Part shown: positions 44,681 to 54,622 of the stretch, piece by piece
Layout of the letters: every line of letters begins with the position of its first letter
Numbering within the stretch: the first letter of the stretch is position 1
Assembly: GCA_963781155.1 (NCBI GenBank)
Contig: CAWAEC010000016.1
Location: 434,001 to 498,000, forward strand
Direction: 5' to 3'
Length of the DNA: 64,000 bases
Source: PALSA-693 sp963781155
GTDB taxonomy: Bacteria > Actinomycetota > Acidimicrobiia > Acidimicrobiales > Palsa-688
Made by a program: the position numbers and the translations under genes
Notes under the pieces: generated by a model
Told to the model about the DNA's origin: nothing
The model's database searches: none
The model's input: only the letters and a program-made list of their open reading frames with translations

Positions 44681-45012
44681 ACCGCCCCGCCCGACGTTCC
44701 GCTCAAGCCGACAATCTGGTAGTCATCCAGTTCCGGCGGCCCCATCAGGCGTTTGAGCACGCCTGCCGAAAATGCGGTGTGACTGCCGCCACCCTGGCAC
44801 GCATGACGACTCGGCGCCGACCCGCACTACGAGCGGTAGGGTCTGTCACGTGATGAGCATAACGAGCTCGTCACGACCGGGCAGCCCGGGACCGGGAGTT
44901 GCCTCCGCTGCGAAGTCACCCGGCCTTTTCCTAGTGTTACGATCCAGTTTTTCCAGAAGTCATCCGCTGTTCATTAGCATGTTTAAGGATACCGAGCATT
45001 CCCTTCGCACGG
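44681..45012. other. Intergenic stretch, nothing recognised
   Basis: This is 332 bp between the NTF2-like gene and the phosphatase gene, including a lower-GC patch near 44930-45005. It could hold the phosphatase promoter (AT-rich TGTTCATTAGCATG at about 44968). No gene or RNA is recognised. Confidence 0.4.
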
Positions 45013-46629
45013 ATGACACGGGAGCAAGCGAGCAAGCTCAGTGTGGCTGAGCAACACGAATGGTTCCGGCAGCAGCGCTCGAGACGATCCGTTCTCAAGG
45101 GTGGGACTCGTTGGCGCCGGCTCCTTACTGGTAGGCGGAACGCTCCTGGGAGACGTCGGGAGCGCGGCCGCCGCCCCTTCCGTCAGCCCGGCGGCGTCAC
45201 CCACCCTGCTACGGAGGTATCCGTCCGCCAACGGTGCGACCGTCGTTCCATTCGGCCGGCACATCTCCTACGGACTGGATCCCACCGCGGACATGAACGT
45301 GGCATGGCAGCTCGCCAGTCCTGTCAGCAATCCCTTCGTGCGGATCGGCACGAATCCCTTCGACCTGGGGGAGCCGATCCCGGCGGTGCTCAAGAACCTG
45401 AGCACACCGTGGGCAGACATCACGGACTTCCTTGACAGCGTCGCACCCAGCCGCGGCCGCGGCCCAGTTGCCTGAAGAGCAGTACTACGCCCACGCCGGC
45501 GCTCAGCGGGCTTCACCCTGGCACGACCTACTACTACGTCGTCGGCCACCAGGGTTTCGACTTTTCGCCCATCAGTCGGCCGCAAGGGCAGGTGGCCAGT
45601 TTCTCAACCGCCCCGCACGGACCGGCCCGATTCACCTTCACGGCTTTCGGCGACCAGGGTACGAGCTACGACGGAGTGGCGACGACGAATCTGGTCTTGT
45701 CCCAGTCACCGGCCTTCCACCTCCATGCAGGCGACGTCTCCTACGCCGAGGACGGCGGCGACGGGCTGCTGACCGACCAGTACGATCCCCGCGCCTGGGA
45801 CTCCTATTTCAGTGAAATCGCATCCACTGCGGCCTCCATCCCCTGGATGGTCTCCGTGGGCAACCACGAGATGGAAGCCTGGTACTCACCGAACGGGTAT
45901 GGCGGCATTGTGGACCGAGTCGACTTCCCCGGCAACGGCCCAAGCGCGTGTCCCGGCACCTATTACTTCGTCTACGGCAACGTCGCCATTATCAGCCTTG
46001 ACCCCAACGACGTCTCGTACGAGATCCCGGCCAACTTCGGCTATAGCGGTGGAGCTCAGACGGCGTGGCTCGGCCAGACGTTGAGCACGTTACGCAACGA
46101 TCCCGCCGTTGATTTCATCGTCGTCTATTTCCACCACTGCGCCTACTCGACGTGCACCGCCCACGGATGTGAGGGTGGCGTGCAGCAGTATTGGACACCG
46201 CTGTTCGACCAGTACAACGTGGATCTCGTCATCAACGGCCACAACCACATCTACGAGCGGACCGACCCGATCCGGGCGGGCTCGGCGACAATCAGCGCCC
46301 CGATCGGCGCCACCCTCACGCCGGCAACGGAAGGGACGACCTACGTGACAGCGGGGGGCGCAGGCAAGAGTCTGTATTCGTTTAGCGCCGCCGACAGCTA
46401 CGAGGGCAATATTGACAACATTCCGTCAGTGAGCACTTACGTCAACGAAGCGGGCGAGACCACGGTGAGCGAAACGGTGACCTGGTCCCAGGTCCGTTAT
46501 ACCGGCTACTGCCTCCTGGTGGTCGAGGTCAGCCCACCTGCGTTCGGAAGGCTGACGACACTCCTGGTCCGAGGGCTCAACGAAAGCGGCACCGAGATAG
46601 ATCGTTTCACGCTCTCCCGAAACTCGTGA
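45013..46629 (+). pseudogene. Tat-exported purple acid phosphatase-like metallophosphoesterase with three frameshifts
   Basis: This is a calcineurin-like phosphoesterase. It has an N-terminal twin-arginine signal: SRRSVLKG followed, in a second frame, by VGLVGAGSLLVGG. Frame changes occur near 45103 (GGG), 45448 (start of an Ala run) and 45510. From 45592 the frame is clean to the stop at 46629. Metal motifs are FTAFGDQGTS, HLHAGDVSYAEDGG, SVGNHEMEAWY, YFHHCAYSTC and VINGHNHIYERT, in the order of purple acid phosphatases. The N-terminal part (45170-45480) resembles the fibronectin-like domain, with YYAHA and ALSGLHPGTTYYYVVG. The repaired protein would be about 538 residues, secreted. Confidence 0.8.
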
Positions 46630-46654
46630 CATCTTCGTGAGCGTCCTGGGGTGC

Positions 46655-46840
46655 AACCCCCAGATGAGCGCTTCGAAGTGGGGGCTGGCGCTCGTGTTCC
46701 TGGCCATCGCCGGGTGAGCCGACGTCATCTCGACCGTCCTGCGGAGCACGATCGTTCAGACTGCCGTGGACGAGGAGCACCGGAATCGCGTCTCGGGCCT
46801 GCAGACCGCTGTCGTGGAAGGGGGGCCAGGCTTTTCCGTC
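46655..46840 (+). pseudogene. Remnant of an MFS exporter C-terminal region
   Basis: Plus-strand translation gives ALVFLAIAG, an in-frame stop (about 46717), then ADVISTVLRSTIVQTAVDEEH and VSGLQTAVVEGGPGFS. This matches the late helices of enterobactin-exporter-type MFS proteins (usual form: ADxISxVFRSTILQ, then RLQGxFxVVVxGGP). It is only about 60 codons with a stop, so this is a decayed fragment. It lies directly after the phosphatase. Confidence 0.6.
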
Positions 46841-47329
46841 CGGAACAGACACCACCGGACGCTCGAAAGGAAGGGACCCACGCCCCGGAGAGATCGACTG
46901 GACGGCAGAACTCGGCTCCAAAGTCTTCGGCACGGAACGATCGCCCGGGCAGCTGCTCGGGATCCGGATCAAGGTCGCCCCTGCGGCCGCGTGGGCGGAT
47001 CCGGCGAGAAGTCGGACCTGGTCCATCACCGCCCAGCAGGCAGAGGACGCGTGGCAGGCAGCGCAGACACGCGTCAGACGAATGCGGACAGCGGCCAATA
47101 CTATTTTTCTGCAACAGGATTGGGCCCTGGGGGTTACAACTGTTCGAAAATGGCAGCGGAAATCGTGCAGGCTGCAGGTGTGGACGCCAGTTCCGGACTG
47201 TTGTTTGATACGCCGGGTGAACTCGCGCTGGGTACCAAGGCGCCCAACGATGCATTGCTGCTCCACCGGCGGGATGGGAACCTGGACGAGGAAGCCAACG
47301 CGTATAAGAACGTCTTCAAGGGGTTGTAA
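46841..47329 (+). other. Unassigned coding-like stretch ending in a possible papain-fold-like segment
   Basis: No intact gene is recognised. The last 70 codons before the TAA at 47327-47329 read like coding sequence: LGPGGYNCSKMAAEIVQAAG and AYKNVFKGL. The YNC...AAG pattern vaguely recalls small cysteine-peptidase-like toxin C-termini, but the evidence is weak. The first part may belong to the same decayed locus in other frames (DWTAELGSKVFGTER). I treat it as a remnant. Confidence 0.25.
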
Positions 47330-47413
47330 GGATAGACAAGGGGCCTTGAGACCGCGCCCACGAGAACTCGACTGCCGTGCCGAATGACGACGGCGTGAGC
47401 TTAGACTGACGGT

Positions 47414-48169
47414 GTGACGGTTCTTGATGGCACGGTAGCCCTGGTCACCGGAGCATCGAGCGGAATTGGTGAGGCCACTGCCCTTGCCCTCGCCGCGCGG
47501 GGAGCGGCCGTGGCCCTCGCCGCTCGCCGTAAGGACCGGCTGGAAGAGGTAGCCGCGGCGATCCGGGAACGGGGCGGCACTCCCCTGGTCATCGAGTGCG
47601 ATGTGACCGACGAGCAACAAGCGACCGCCGCCGTTGAGCAGACGGTAGCCGAACTCGGACGGTTGGATACTCTGATCAATAATGCCGGGTTGATGCTGCT
47701 TGGGCCGATCGTGGGTGCCCCGGTAGACGAATGGCAGCAAATGGTCGAGTTGAACGTGCTCGGTCTCCTTTACTGCACTAACGCAGCCCTGCCCCATCTG
47801 CTGAAGGCAGCGGACAAAGATCCTCGGCGGGTTGCCGACGTAGTAAACATCAGCTCCGTCGCCGGACGCTTTGCTCGTAATGGCAACGGCGTCTATGCGC
47901 TCACCAAGTTCGGCGTCGGCGCGTTCAGCGAGTCGCTGCGCCAGGAAGTCACTCGCAGGTACGTGCGAGTGTCAGTGGTCGAGCCAGGGGCGACCGCCAC
48001 CGAGCTGGCCAGCCATAATCGTCCGGAGATCCTCGAGACCATCCGCAATCAGTTCGGTCAGACCATGCCAGCGGACGCGATCGCCGATGCCATCACCTAC
48101 ATTGTCACCCGGCCCCGCCAGGTCACCATCAACGAGATCCTTATCCGGCCCACCGAACAAGAACGGTAA
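47414..48169 (+). CDS. Short-chain dehydrogenase/reductase
   Basis: This is an intact 251-residue classical SDR. It has VALVTGASSGIGEATALAL (TGxxxGIG), LDTLINNAGLM, VVNISSVAG with catalytic Ser, and VYALTKFGV (Tyr-x-x-x-Lys). The C-terminus is TRPRQVTINEILIRPTEQ, typical of the clavulanate-dehydrogenase-like SDRs. GTG 47414 lies 6 nt after TAGACT (47402-47407), a leaderless start. It is the only intact SDR in the window. Confidence 0.92.
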   Translation: MTVLDGTVALVTGASSGIGEATALALAARGAAVALAARRKDRLEEVAAAIRERGGTPLVIECDVTDEQQATAAVEQTVAELGRLDTLINNAGLMLLGPIVGAPVDEWQQMVELNVLGLLYCTNAALPHLLKAADKDPRRVADVVNISSVAGRFARNGNGVYALTKFGVGAFSESLRQEVTRRYVRVSVVEPGATATELASHNRPEILETIRNQFGQTMPADAIADAITYIVTRPRQVTINEILIRPTEQER

Positions 48170-48234
48170 CACCGGCGCACACGAACGCACCCGCACTTGC
48201 GGCGCCGGGGCGGGACCACGAACATCGCCCTGGC

Positions 48235-49299
48235 TTACAGTCTCTTGAGGTTGGTGACGAACGCGCTTTGGGCGGCGGGCGACGACTCCACTCGCCAGTC
48301 CGCTTCCTTTTGGAATTGGAACCAGACGAAACCGGTGACGGCCGGGGTCGCCTGCAGCCAGGCGAAGAAGTCGCTGACCCACCGTCCTTTGCTACCGCCC
48401 TCCTCGGCCGAGGACACCTCGGTAAGCAGGATGGGCTGATCGGTCAGGCGGCGCACGGCAGCGATGGTCGGGCCAAATACCTGCTCGGGTGTCAACCAGG
48501 TGGACCAGGATCGGCTGGTGCCCCAGTTGTAGCCGTCGATGCCGACATGGTCCACGTAGTCGTCCCCTGGATAGAGCGGCGCGAGCGGGGCCGCTCCGGG
48601 GTAGTCGACGTTGGGACTCCACACCCATTTCACGTTCCTCGCCCCTGCCTCGACGAAGAGGTCGTGCACGTGCCGCCAGGCCTCTACGTACTGGCCGGCG
48701 GCGTTGCCGTTCACTCCTTCGCACCAGGGATACCAGTTGCCGTTCATCTCGTGGGCGAAGCGCAGGAAGACTGGCTCTGCCCAGGCCGTCAGAGCGACAG
48801 CCCATGTGTTGAGCAACTCGTCCCACCTACCGTCGATGATCGTGGCCAGCGTGTAGCCGGGCTGCTTGACGGGATCCGGAAGCTGGCTATCCCAGGGCTC
48901 CCAGGTGATCATCGGGGTGCTGCCATGCTCGACGATGGGAGTGGCGTCGGCGGCGAGGAAGGTTGGGGTTGTGAAGTCACGGTACCAGCCGACGACGTCC
49001 ACGTTGCGGGCGACCATGGTCTCGAACGACTCCAGCAACGCCAGGTGTGGAGGCAGGCCGGCCATGGACACCCCAAAGAGGCCCGCGGTCGTTCTGGCCC
49101 CCGCCGTCGTCTCCGGGTCGCGGCGCACGGCTCCCGTCAGCCATTTGCCCACCGCGCCGACCAACGGGACCCGGCCCCAGCCTTCAGCGGGATGGTTGCG
49201 CTTCTCCCCCGCACTGCCCGCCTGTACTCGGGAAGGATCGGGGGTAACCGTCCTACGGCATTTTGGCGCTGATCGCTCGCTGACCGTGTTCTGGAGCAA
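48235..49299 (-). CDS. Glycoside hydrolase family 26-like protein
   Basis: This is a (beta/alpha)8 glycoside hydrolase. GH26 enzymes cleave beta-mannans or beta-glucans. The catalytic acid/base is in VFLRFAHEMNGNWYPWCEG and the nucleophile in ILLTEVSSAEEGGSKGRWV. Substrate-site tryptophans lie in MITWEPWDSQ and VTGFVWFQFQKEADWR. The 354-residue frame includes an 80-residue poorly conserved N-terminus with no clear signal peptide, so the true start may be internal. The enzyme is probably active as a single domain; no CBM is visible. Confidence 0.82.
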   Translation of the reverse strand: MLQNTVSERSAPKCRRTVTPDPSRVQAGSAGEKRNHPAEGWGRVPLVGAVGKWLTGAVRRDPETTAGARTTAGLFGVSMAGLPPHLALLESFETMVARNVDVVGWYRDFTTPTFLAADATPIVEHGSTPMITWEPWDSQLPDPVKQPGYTLATIIDGRWDELLNTWAVALTAWAEPVFLRFAHEMNGNWYPWCEGVNGNAAGQYVEAWRHVHDLFVEAGARNVKWVWSPNVDYPGAAPLAPLYPGDDYVDHVGIDGYNWGTSRSWSTWLTPEQVFGPTIAAVRRLTDQPILLTEVSSAEEGGSKGRWVSDFFAWLQATPAVTGFVWFQFQKEADWRVESSPAAQSAFVTNLKRL

Positions 49300-49371
49300 T
49301 GGATATCACCCCCGGGACTCGGGCAAAGCCACACATTATCGTGTCCGGCACAACTATGGTGTCGTGGGACT

Positions 49372-50154
49372 ATGACACTTCGTGGCAATCACATCTATGA
49401 CCACCTGGGCGTGCAGTCAAAGCGAATCGACAGCGAGTCCGGTCAGACACGTATGCCAATCAGTGACGATGTGCGCGTCGATGGCGCTCTGCGAGCCGCG
49501 CCGCTCGGGTTGGCCTTCGAGCAGGGCGTCGCCTCGTATCTGTTCGACAGGGTAATGGTAGTGCCGACGCAAATATCACTGCATATTCGCGACGACGGCA
49601 TAGGCGTGAAAGGCATCATCTCTACTACCCGGCTGGCTCGACTCGGCAGAACGATTGTGATCGTGGAGGGCAGTATCGTCGACGACGAAGAGCCGTCGCG
49701 TCTTCTCGCCTACGGGTCGATCGCCTGGTCCGTCATTGGCGAAGGGCAAGGCCTCCGCCCGGAGAGCACAACCGAGCCATTGCCGGCAGCCGGCGTGAAT
49801 GTCATCGACGCCGCGGCCATCACGCCGCTCGCCGACGGCTCCGGCTGCCGAGTAGAGGGGATCGTCTTGCAGACAACCGGTCCCGGCGGGATACTCCACG
49901 CCGGCATCCTCCAGCTCCTCAGCGAGGAGGCTGCGCTCGTTGTCACCCGCCGGGCAACACCCACACACAAGGTGCGAGCGGTTGACTGCACCTACAATTT
50001 CATTCAACCAGGCAAGGTTGGCCCCTTCGTGGCCAGTGCCGAGATCGTCTGCGACGGGAAAGAGGGGTTGGACACCAAGACTGTCGTGCGTGACGCCGGA
50101 AACAACGACCGGATGCTGGCGCTCGCGTACATCCGGGTACGCCAAGTCGAGTGA
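49372..50154 (+). CDS. Hotdog-fold acyl-CoA-binding/thioesterase-like protein
   Basis: This 260-residue protein has two related halves consistent with a double-hotdog PaaI-type thioesterase: GLAFEQGVASYLFDRVMVVP in the first half and GGILHAGILQLLSEEAALVV in the second (the HAG helix). The catalytic assignment is not firm. ATG 49372 is used. No neighbour gives a substrate. Confidence 0.5.
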   Translation: MTLRGNHIYDHLGVQSKRIDSESGQTRMPISDDVRVDGALRAAPLGLAFEQGVASYLFDRVMVVPTQISLHIRDDGIGVKGIISTTRLARLGRTIVIVEGSIVDDEEPSRLLAYGSIAWSVIGEGQGLRPESTTEPLPAAGVNVIDAAAITPLADGSGCRVEGIVLQTTGPGGILHAGILQLLSEEAALVVTRRATPTHKVRAVDCTYNFIQPGKVGPFVASAEIVCDGKEGLDTKTVVRDAGNNDRMLALAYIRVRQVE

Positions 50155-50279
50155 AGAGATCTGCTGAGACGCAACGCGGACTTCCGCCAAAACACAGTGC
50201 GAATTCCGCCCGGTATGCGCCTGTTTTTTCAGATCGGAGACGGATCGGGCGAGCTGATATACCTCAATAGTCGAGCAAG

Positions 50280-51395
50280 CTACTTCGGCGCCACGACTAC
50301 CAGCTTGCCGACATGTTTGTCCGTTGCCAGGTCCTCGAGCGCCCTATTCACATCCGAGAGCGGGTAGGTGCGCTCGATCCGGGGTCGTACCATGTCCAGG
50401 CGATCGCCGACGTCCACCAGGGCGCGGCGCACGATCTGGGCGACCTCCTCCTCGGTGCGGGTGCGGAAGGTGACGCCGATGAGTTCGATCCGCTTGCGGG
50501 CCAGCTCATCCAGGTTGATCTCTGCCGTCTGGCCGCCAAGCCTGCCGACCTGGACGATGCGTCCCGTAATGGCCGCGGCCGCGAGGTTGCCGGTCAGCAC
50601 AGACGCGCCGACGTTGTCGATGATCAGATTCACGTCGATGGCTACCGACTCGAACGCCGTAGTGGTTGTCTCGATCCCGACGAGCTGACACGGGAGCTGA
50701 CCGAGGTGCTGACGCAGCACTTCGAGCTTCTTGGTCGAGCGGGAGGTCGCGTACACAACCGACGCTCCGAGCAGGGCGGCCAGCTGCACGGCGGCAATCC
50801 CCACACCGGACGTGGCCGCGTGGACCAACACGGTGTCACCCGGAGCGAGCTGGCCGTGGGTGGCGATAGCGTCGTGCATCGTCATCAATGCGACCGGCAA
50901 AGCGCCGGCCTCCTCCCAAGAGAGCGAGTCGGGGACCGGCATCGCGACCTGAGCGGGAACTGCGACCGGCTCGGCTGAGAAGCCCGGTCCTCGGCTCATC
51001 ACACGATCCCCGACTGACCACCCTGTCACCTCCGGCCCGACGTTCACCACTTCCCCGGCCAGCTCACTGCCGGGGGCCGAGCCGGCCGCGCTCCAACGTA
51101 GATAGTCAGCCCGGTTGAGCCCGGCCGCCCGGACTCGAACCAGCAGTTCGCCCGGTCCAGCAGAGGCGGTCACATCATCATCCCGGACAGGGCTCGACGT
51201 GGCATCGGACGAGATTACCCTAGCCAGTCCCTCCGCAGGCAGCAGATTGCCCGCTGATGCGGCATCCGCAACTTGCTTCCGTCCGCGATCGGCAAGGCTC
51301 AGGACGTCGGCGAGGTCGTCAGCGTTGGTGCCCCTGCGAGTAGTGGGCGTCAGCCAGGCGCACGGTGCCCGGCTACGACCGATCACCGCGACCAA
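50280..51395 (-). CDS. Zinc-independent MDR (quinone-oxidoreductase-like) protein
   Basis: This is a medium-chain dehydrogenase/reductase of the quinone oxidoreductase or enoyl-reductase type. The N-terminal GroES-like part has LLVRVRAAGLNRADYLR and GSELAGEVVNVGPEVTGW. The nucleotide domain has DTVLVHAATSGVGIAAVQLA (the AxxGxG site). The end is YPLSDVNRALEDL then GKLVVVAPK. The exact start is uncertain: the reading frame extends to 51395, but homology begins near residue 45. It lies 9 bp after the monooxygenase stop on the same strand, so they may be co-transcribed. Confidence 0.8.
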   Translation of the reverse strand: MVAVIGRSRAPCAWLTPTTRRGTNADDLADVLSLADRGRKQVADAASAGNLLPAEGLARVISSDATSSPVRDDDVTASAGPGELLVRVRAAGLNRADYLRWSAAGSAPGSELAGEVVNVGPEVTGWSVGDRVMSRGPGFSAEPVAVPAQVAMPVPDSLSWEEAGALPVALMTMHDAIATHGQLAPGDTVLVHAATSGVGIAAVQLAALLGASVVYATSRSTKKLEVLRQHLGQLPCQLVGIETTTTAFESVAIDVNLIIDNVGASVLTGNLAAAAITGRIVQVGRLGGQTAEINLDELARKRIELIGVTFRTRTEEEVAQIVRRALVDVGDRLDMVRPRIERTYPLSDVNRALEDLATDKHVGKLVVVAPK

Positions 51396-51404
51396 ACAGC
51401 GTTT

Positions 51405-53056
51405 TCAGCCAAATACGAACCCCTCGTACCCGTTGGCCACGACCTCCTGGCACCTTCGGGTATACACGTTCAAACCGCCGACGTACGGCATGAACACCCG
51501 GGGCTTACCCGGGATGTTGGCCCCCAGATACCACGAGTTGGCGTACTTGTAGAGGGTCTTGTCGGCTACCTCGTTCACATGCGCCACCCATGCGTGCTCG
51601 GCCTCGGTCGTCGCTTCGATAACGTGCCGGCCGCTGCGGTCAAGGTGGACGATGGTGTCGGCGATCAGATCCACGTGCTGTTCGATGGCGGTGATCATGC
51701 TCGCCAGGACCGAGGGACTCCCGGGCCCGGTGATCATGAACATGTTAGGGAATCCGGCTCACCGTGAACCCCAGATAGGTGCGCGGGCCGCCAGCCCACT
51801 TTTGCGCCAGCGATAGGCCGCTCCGGCCGGTGATATTCATGCGCAGCAAGGGGCCGGTCATGGCGTCGAACCCGGTCGCGAACACGATGACGTCGAGATC
51901 GTACGAGGCGTTCCTCGTGCGCAAACCCGTTGGTGTGATCTCCTCAATGGGATCGCGCTTAACATCCACCAGCGTGACGTTCTCGCGGTTGAAGGTCTCA
52001 AAGTAGTCGACGTCGAGGCACAGTCGTTTGGTCCCGATCGGATAGTCCTTCGGGCACAACAGCCCGGCCACGGCCGGGTCTCTGACCGTCTCGCGGATCT
52101 TGCGGCGGACGAACTCGGCGGCCACCTCGTTGGCTTCGGTGCTCGTTCTGAGGTCCTTGAACGCCGCCATCATGGCGAACGCGCCCTCCTGCCATGCCTC
52201 CTCGAATATCCGGTCGCGCTCCTCGGCCGGGACCTCCAGCGCCGAACTCGTCGGGGGCTGGACATACCGGCCGGCGTACGAGTTGCGGTCCTCTTCCCGA
52301 TGCTCGGTCGTAGCGCGCCTTCCACTCCCGTTCGTAATCGGCATCCATCGGCCGGTTACCGGTGGGCAGGCTGTAGTTCGGAGTGCGCTGGAACACGAAC
52401 AGACGGGCGGCTTCGCGGGCGATGACCGGGATCGCCTGGATCCCTGTCGACCCGGTGCCGATGACCCCGACCCGTTTGCCGGCCAGGTCCACCCCTCCCT
52501 TCGGCCACCGGCTGGTGTGATAGCAGGATCCCGCAAACGAGTCTCTGCCGGGAAAATCAGGGATGTTGGTGGCGGACAGACATCCGGCTGCGGTGATGAA
52601 GAATCGGGCCGTGACACGGTCACCGCGGTTGGTCCGGACCTGCCAGCACCGGGCCTCCTCGTCATAGGTCGCCTGATCAACCGTCGTCTCGAACTGGACA
52701 TCGCGCCGCAGGTCGAATCGATCGGCGACGTGGCCGGCGTACTTCAACAGCTCTTGCTGGGACGAATAAGTCTCCGGCCAGCACCACTCCTGCTCCAGTT
52801 CGGACGAGAACGAATAGGAGTAGGACAAACTGGGCACGTCCACCCGGGCACCCGGATACCGGTTCCAGTACCACGTCCCACCGACGTCGTCGCCGGTCTC
52901 GTACCCCCTCACGGTCAGGCCCAGAGTCCGGAGCCGGTACAGCATGTACATTCCGGCAAAACCAGCCCCCACCACGACGGCGTCGAAATCAGCTTCGGTC
53001 CGTAGCGTCGTTATCTGGACCTCGCCGAGTTCCTCAACTTCTCCGATCGGTGACAT
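51405..53056 (-). pseudogene. Flavin-containing Baeyer-Villiger monooxygenase with two frameshifts
   Basis: This is a class-B monooxygenase. Part 1 (ATG 53056) has the FAD motif AVVVGAGFAGMYMLYRL, then GGTWYWNRYPGARVD. The BVMO fingerprint region is FPGRDSFAGSCYHTSRWP and the NADPH motif GVIGTGSTGIQAIPVIA. The frame changes near 52306 to HREEDRNSYAGRYVQPP, with later VIVFATGFDAMTG. It changes again near 51757, to GFPNMFMITGPGSPSVL and YVGGLNVYTRRC, ending at 51405. One extra base at each point suffices. The repaired length of about 550 residues is typical of cyclohexanone/steroid-type BVMOs. Upstream of MDR; probable ketone or steroid oxidation. Confidence 0.87.
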
Positions 53057-53200
53057 TCACGGGTCCCCCACGCCATCGTTCTGAAGAGTGTTCAAGATGT
53101 AAGCAATGTTAAACAGTGGTTGTCTGTCCTTACAAGGCCGACGTCGCATGGTCAACGTGGCGCGGCAGGCGGTCGGTCCCGCCGCTACGATGCCGACCCT

Positions 53201-54556
53201 GTGACCGCTCCTGACATCCGCTGGGCCGACGTGGAGGGGCCGATTACGGGCGCTCGGCCTCCCTGGGGCGACCCGGGACAGCCGGCCGCGGAGGCCGGCT
53301 ACGTAGTGCGCGAGTACCAGCTTCACGGCCGAACCGTCGCCTACGAACCGGCCGAGGGTACCAAGCCCGGGCCCGACGGGCGCTGGCACGCCGTGGTCAT
53401 GGGGGAAGGCGATTACCGGACCCGCATTCTCGTGGTGCGACCCGAGGACCCGGCCCGGTTCAATGGCACCGTCATTCTCAACTGGCAGAACGTTTCCGCG
53501 GGAGCGGAGTCGGGAGCGCCTCGAAGCGGCGAGGTCTACCGCGGGTACGCATGGGTCGGGGTGAGCGCGCAGGAAGTCGGGATCTCCGGCTTCCCGATGG
53601 GCATGTCCATCCGGGGGAGTGCCGGCCCCAACCCCCTTCCGCTTCTCGACCACGACCCGCAGCGCTACGGGAACTTGCGTCACCCCGGCGATCAGGGCTC
53701 ATTCGATATGTTCACGCAGGCGGCCCGGGCCGTTGGCCCCCTGCGGTCCACCGTCGTCGATCCCCTGGACGGCCTAGCGGTCCGGCGAGTGGTGGCCGCC
53801 GGCGGGTCCCAATCGGCGATGCGGCTGGTCGCGTACATCAACGCGGTCCAGCCGCTGAATGACGCTTCCGATGCCATTGACGGCTTTCTCTTGTCGGTGT
53901 GGGAAGGCCGAGCTCCGGCTTTGACGGACGGGCCGATCAGTTTCGGCGGGCTTCGCACCGCGATCCGCAGTGACACAACTGTCCCGGTGCTCGTGGTTAA
54001 CAGCGAGTTCGAGACTCTCGGTGTCCACGCCGTCGGCACTGTCGACACCGAGGCAATCAGGGTCTGGGAGGTTGCGGGCACCCCTCACGGGGTGACCCGA
54101 CAAACGGGAGCCGGACGGGCCTCGAGCACCGGATGGGTGACCAACCGCTTGAGCTACGGGCCAGTTTACGAGGCCGCCCTTCGCCACATTCACCGCTGGG
54201 TCGAAGATGGTGTGCCGGCGCCGGCGCAGCCGCGGATCCAGGTCGATTTTCAGCGGCCGCCCCAGATCCGCCGTGACGCGCTCGGAAACGCGATCGGTGG
54301 TGTCCGCCTTCCTGAGATGGCGGTCCCAACGGCCGAGTACCGGGGCATGTCGTTCGGGACAGGGCGGGCTCCGTTGTTCGGGGCGTGTCGGCCGTTCAGC
54401 GACGACGTTCTCCGGGACCTTTATCCGACCCGGGACCGTTACGCCGCCTGTTGGAACCAGGCTGTCGACGACCTGATCGGAGCCGGCGCGCTACTTGCCG
54501 AGGACGCGCCGGCTATGAGGGCGCGGCTCGGGGAGGTGCGGCTGCCTTTCAACTGA
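53201..54556 (+). CDS. Alpha/beta-hydrolase domain-containing protein
   Basis: This is a 451-residue protein of the alpha/beta-hydrolase domain family common in actinobacteria (PF20091-type). The nucleophile elbow is VVAAGGSQSAMRLVAYIN (Ser in GGSQS). Later it has VLVVNSEFETLGVH (acid) and VAGTPHGVTRQ (His). GTG 53201 is preceded by TACGAT (53186-53191); the upstream in-frame GTG at 53120 lacks support. The family includes esterases acting on cyclic or polyketide substrates. It is divergent from the BVMO gene (144 bp between). Confidence 0.85.
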   Translation: MTAPDIRWADVEGPITGARPPWGDPGQPAAEAGYVVREYQLHGRTVAYEPAEGTKPGPDGRWHAVVMGEGDYRTRILVVRPEDPARFNGTVILNWQNVSAGAESGAPRSGEVYRGYAWVGVSAQEVGISGFPMGMSIRGSAGPNPLPLLDHDPQRYGNLRHPGDQGSFDMFTQAARAVGPLRSTVVDPLDGLAVRRVVAAGGSQSAMRLVAYINAVQPLNDASDAIDGFLLSVWEGRAPALTDGPISFGGLRTAIRSDTTVPVLVVNSEFETLGVHAVGTVDTEAIRVWEVAGTPHGVTRQTGAGRASSTGWVTNRLSYGPVYEAALRHIHRWVEDGVPAPAQPRIQVDFQRPPQIRRDALGNAIGGVRLPEMAVPTAEYRGMSFGTGRAPLFGACRPFSDDVLRDLYPTRDRYAACWNQAVDDLIGAGALLAEDAPAMRARLGEVRLPFN

Positions 54557-54622
54557 TCGCTCTACACCCAGTTCGGGATGGCCGCGCAAAACGCTGATCC
54601 ATCGAAAGGCCATTACGTAGTT

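Noticed and set aside
51120..51150. A tRNA-like TTCGAGTCC in the MDR gene
   Set aside because: It lies within a conserved coding segment and has no matching stems.
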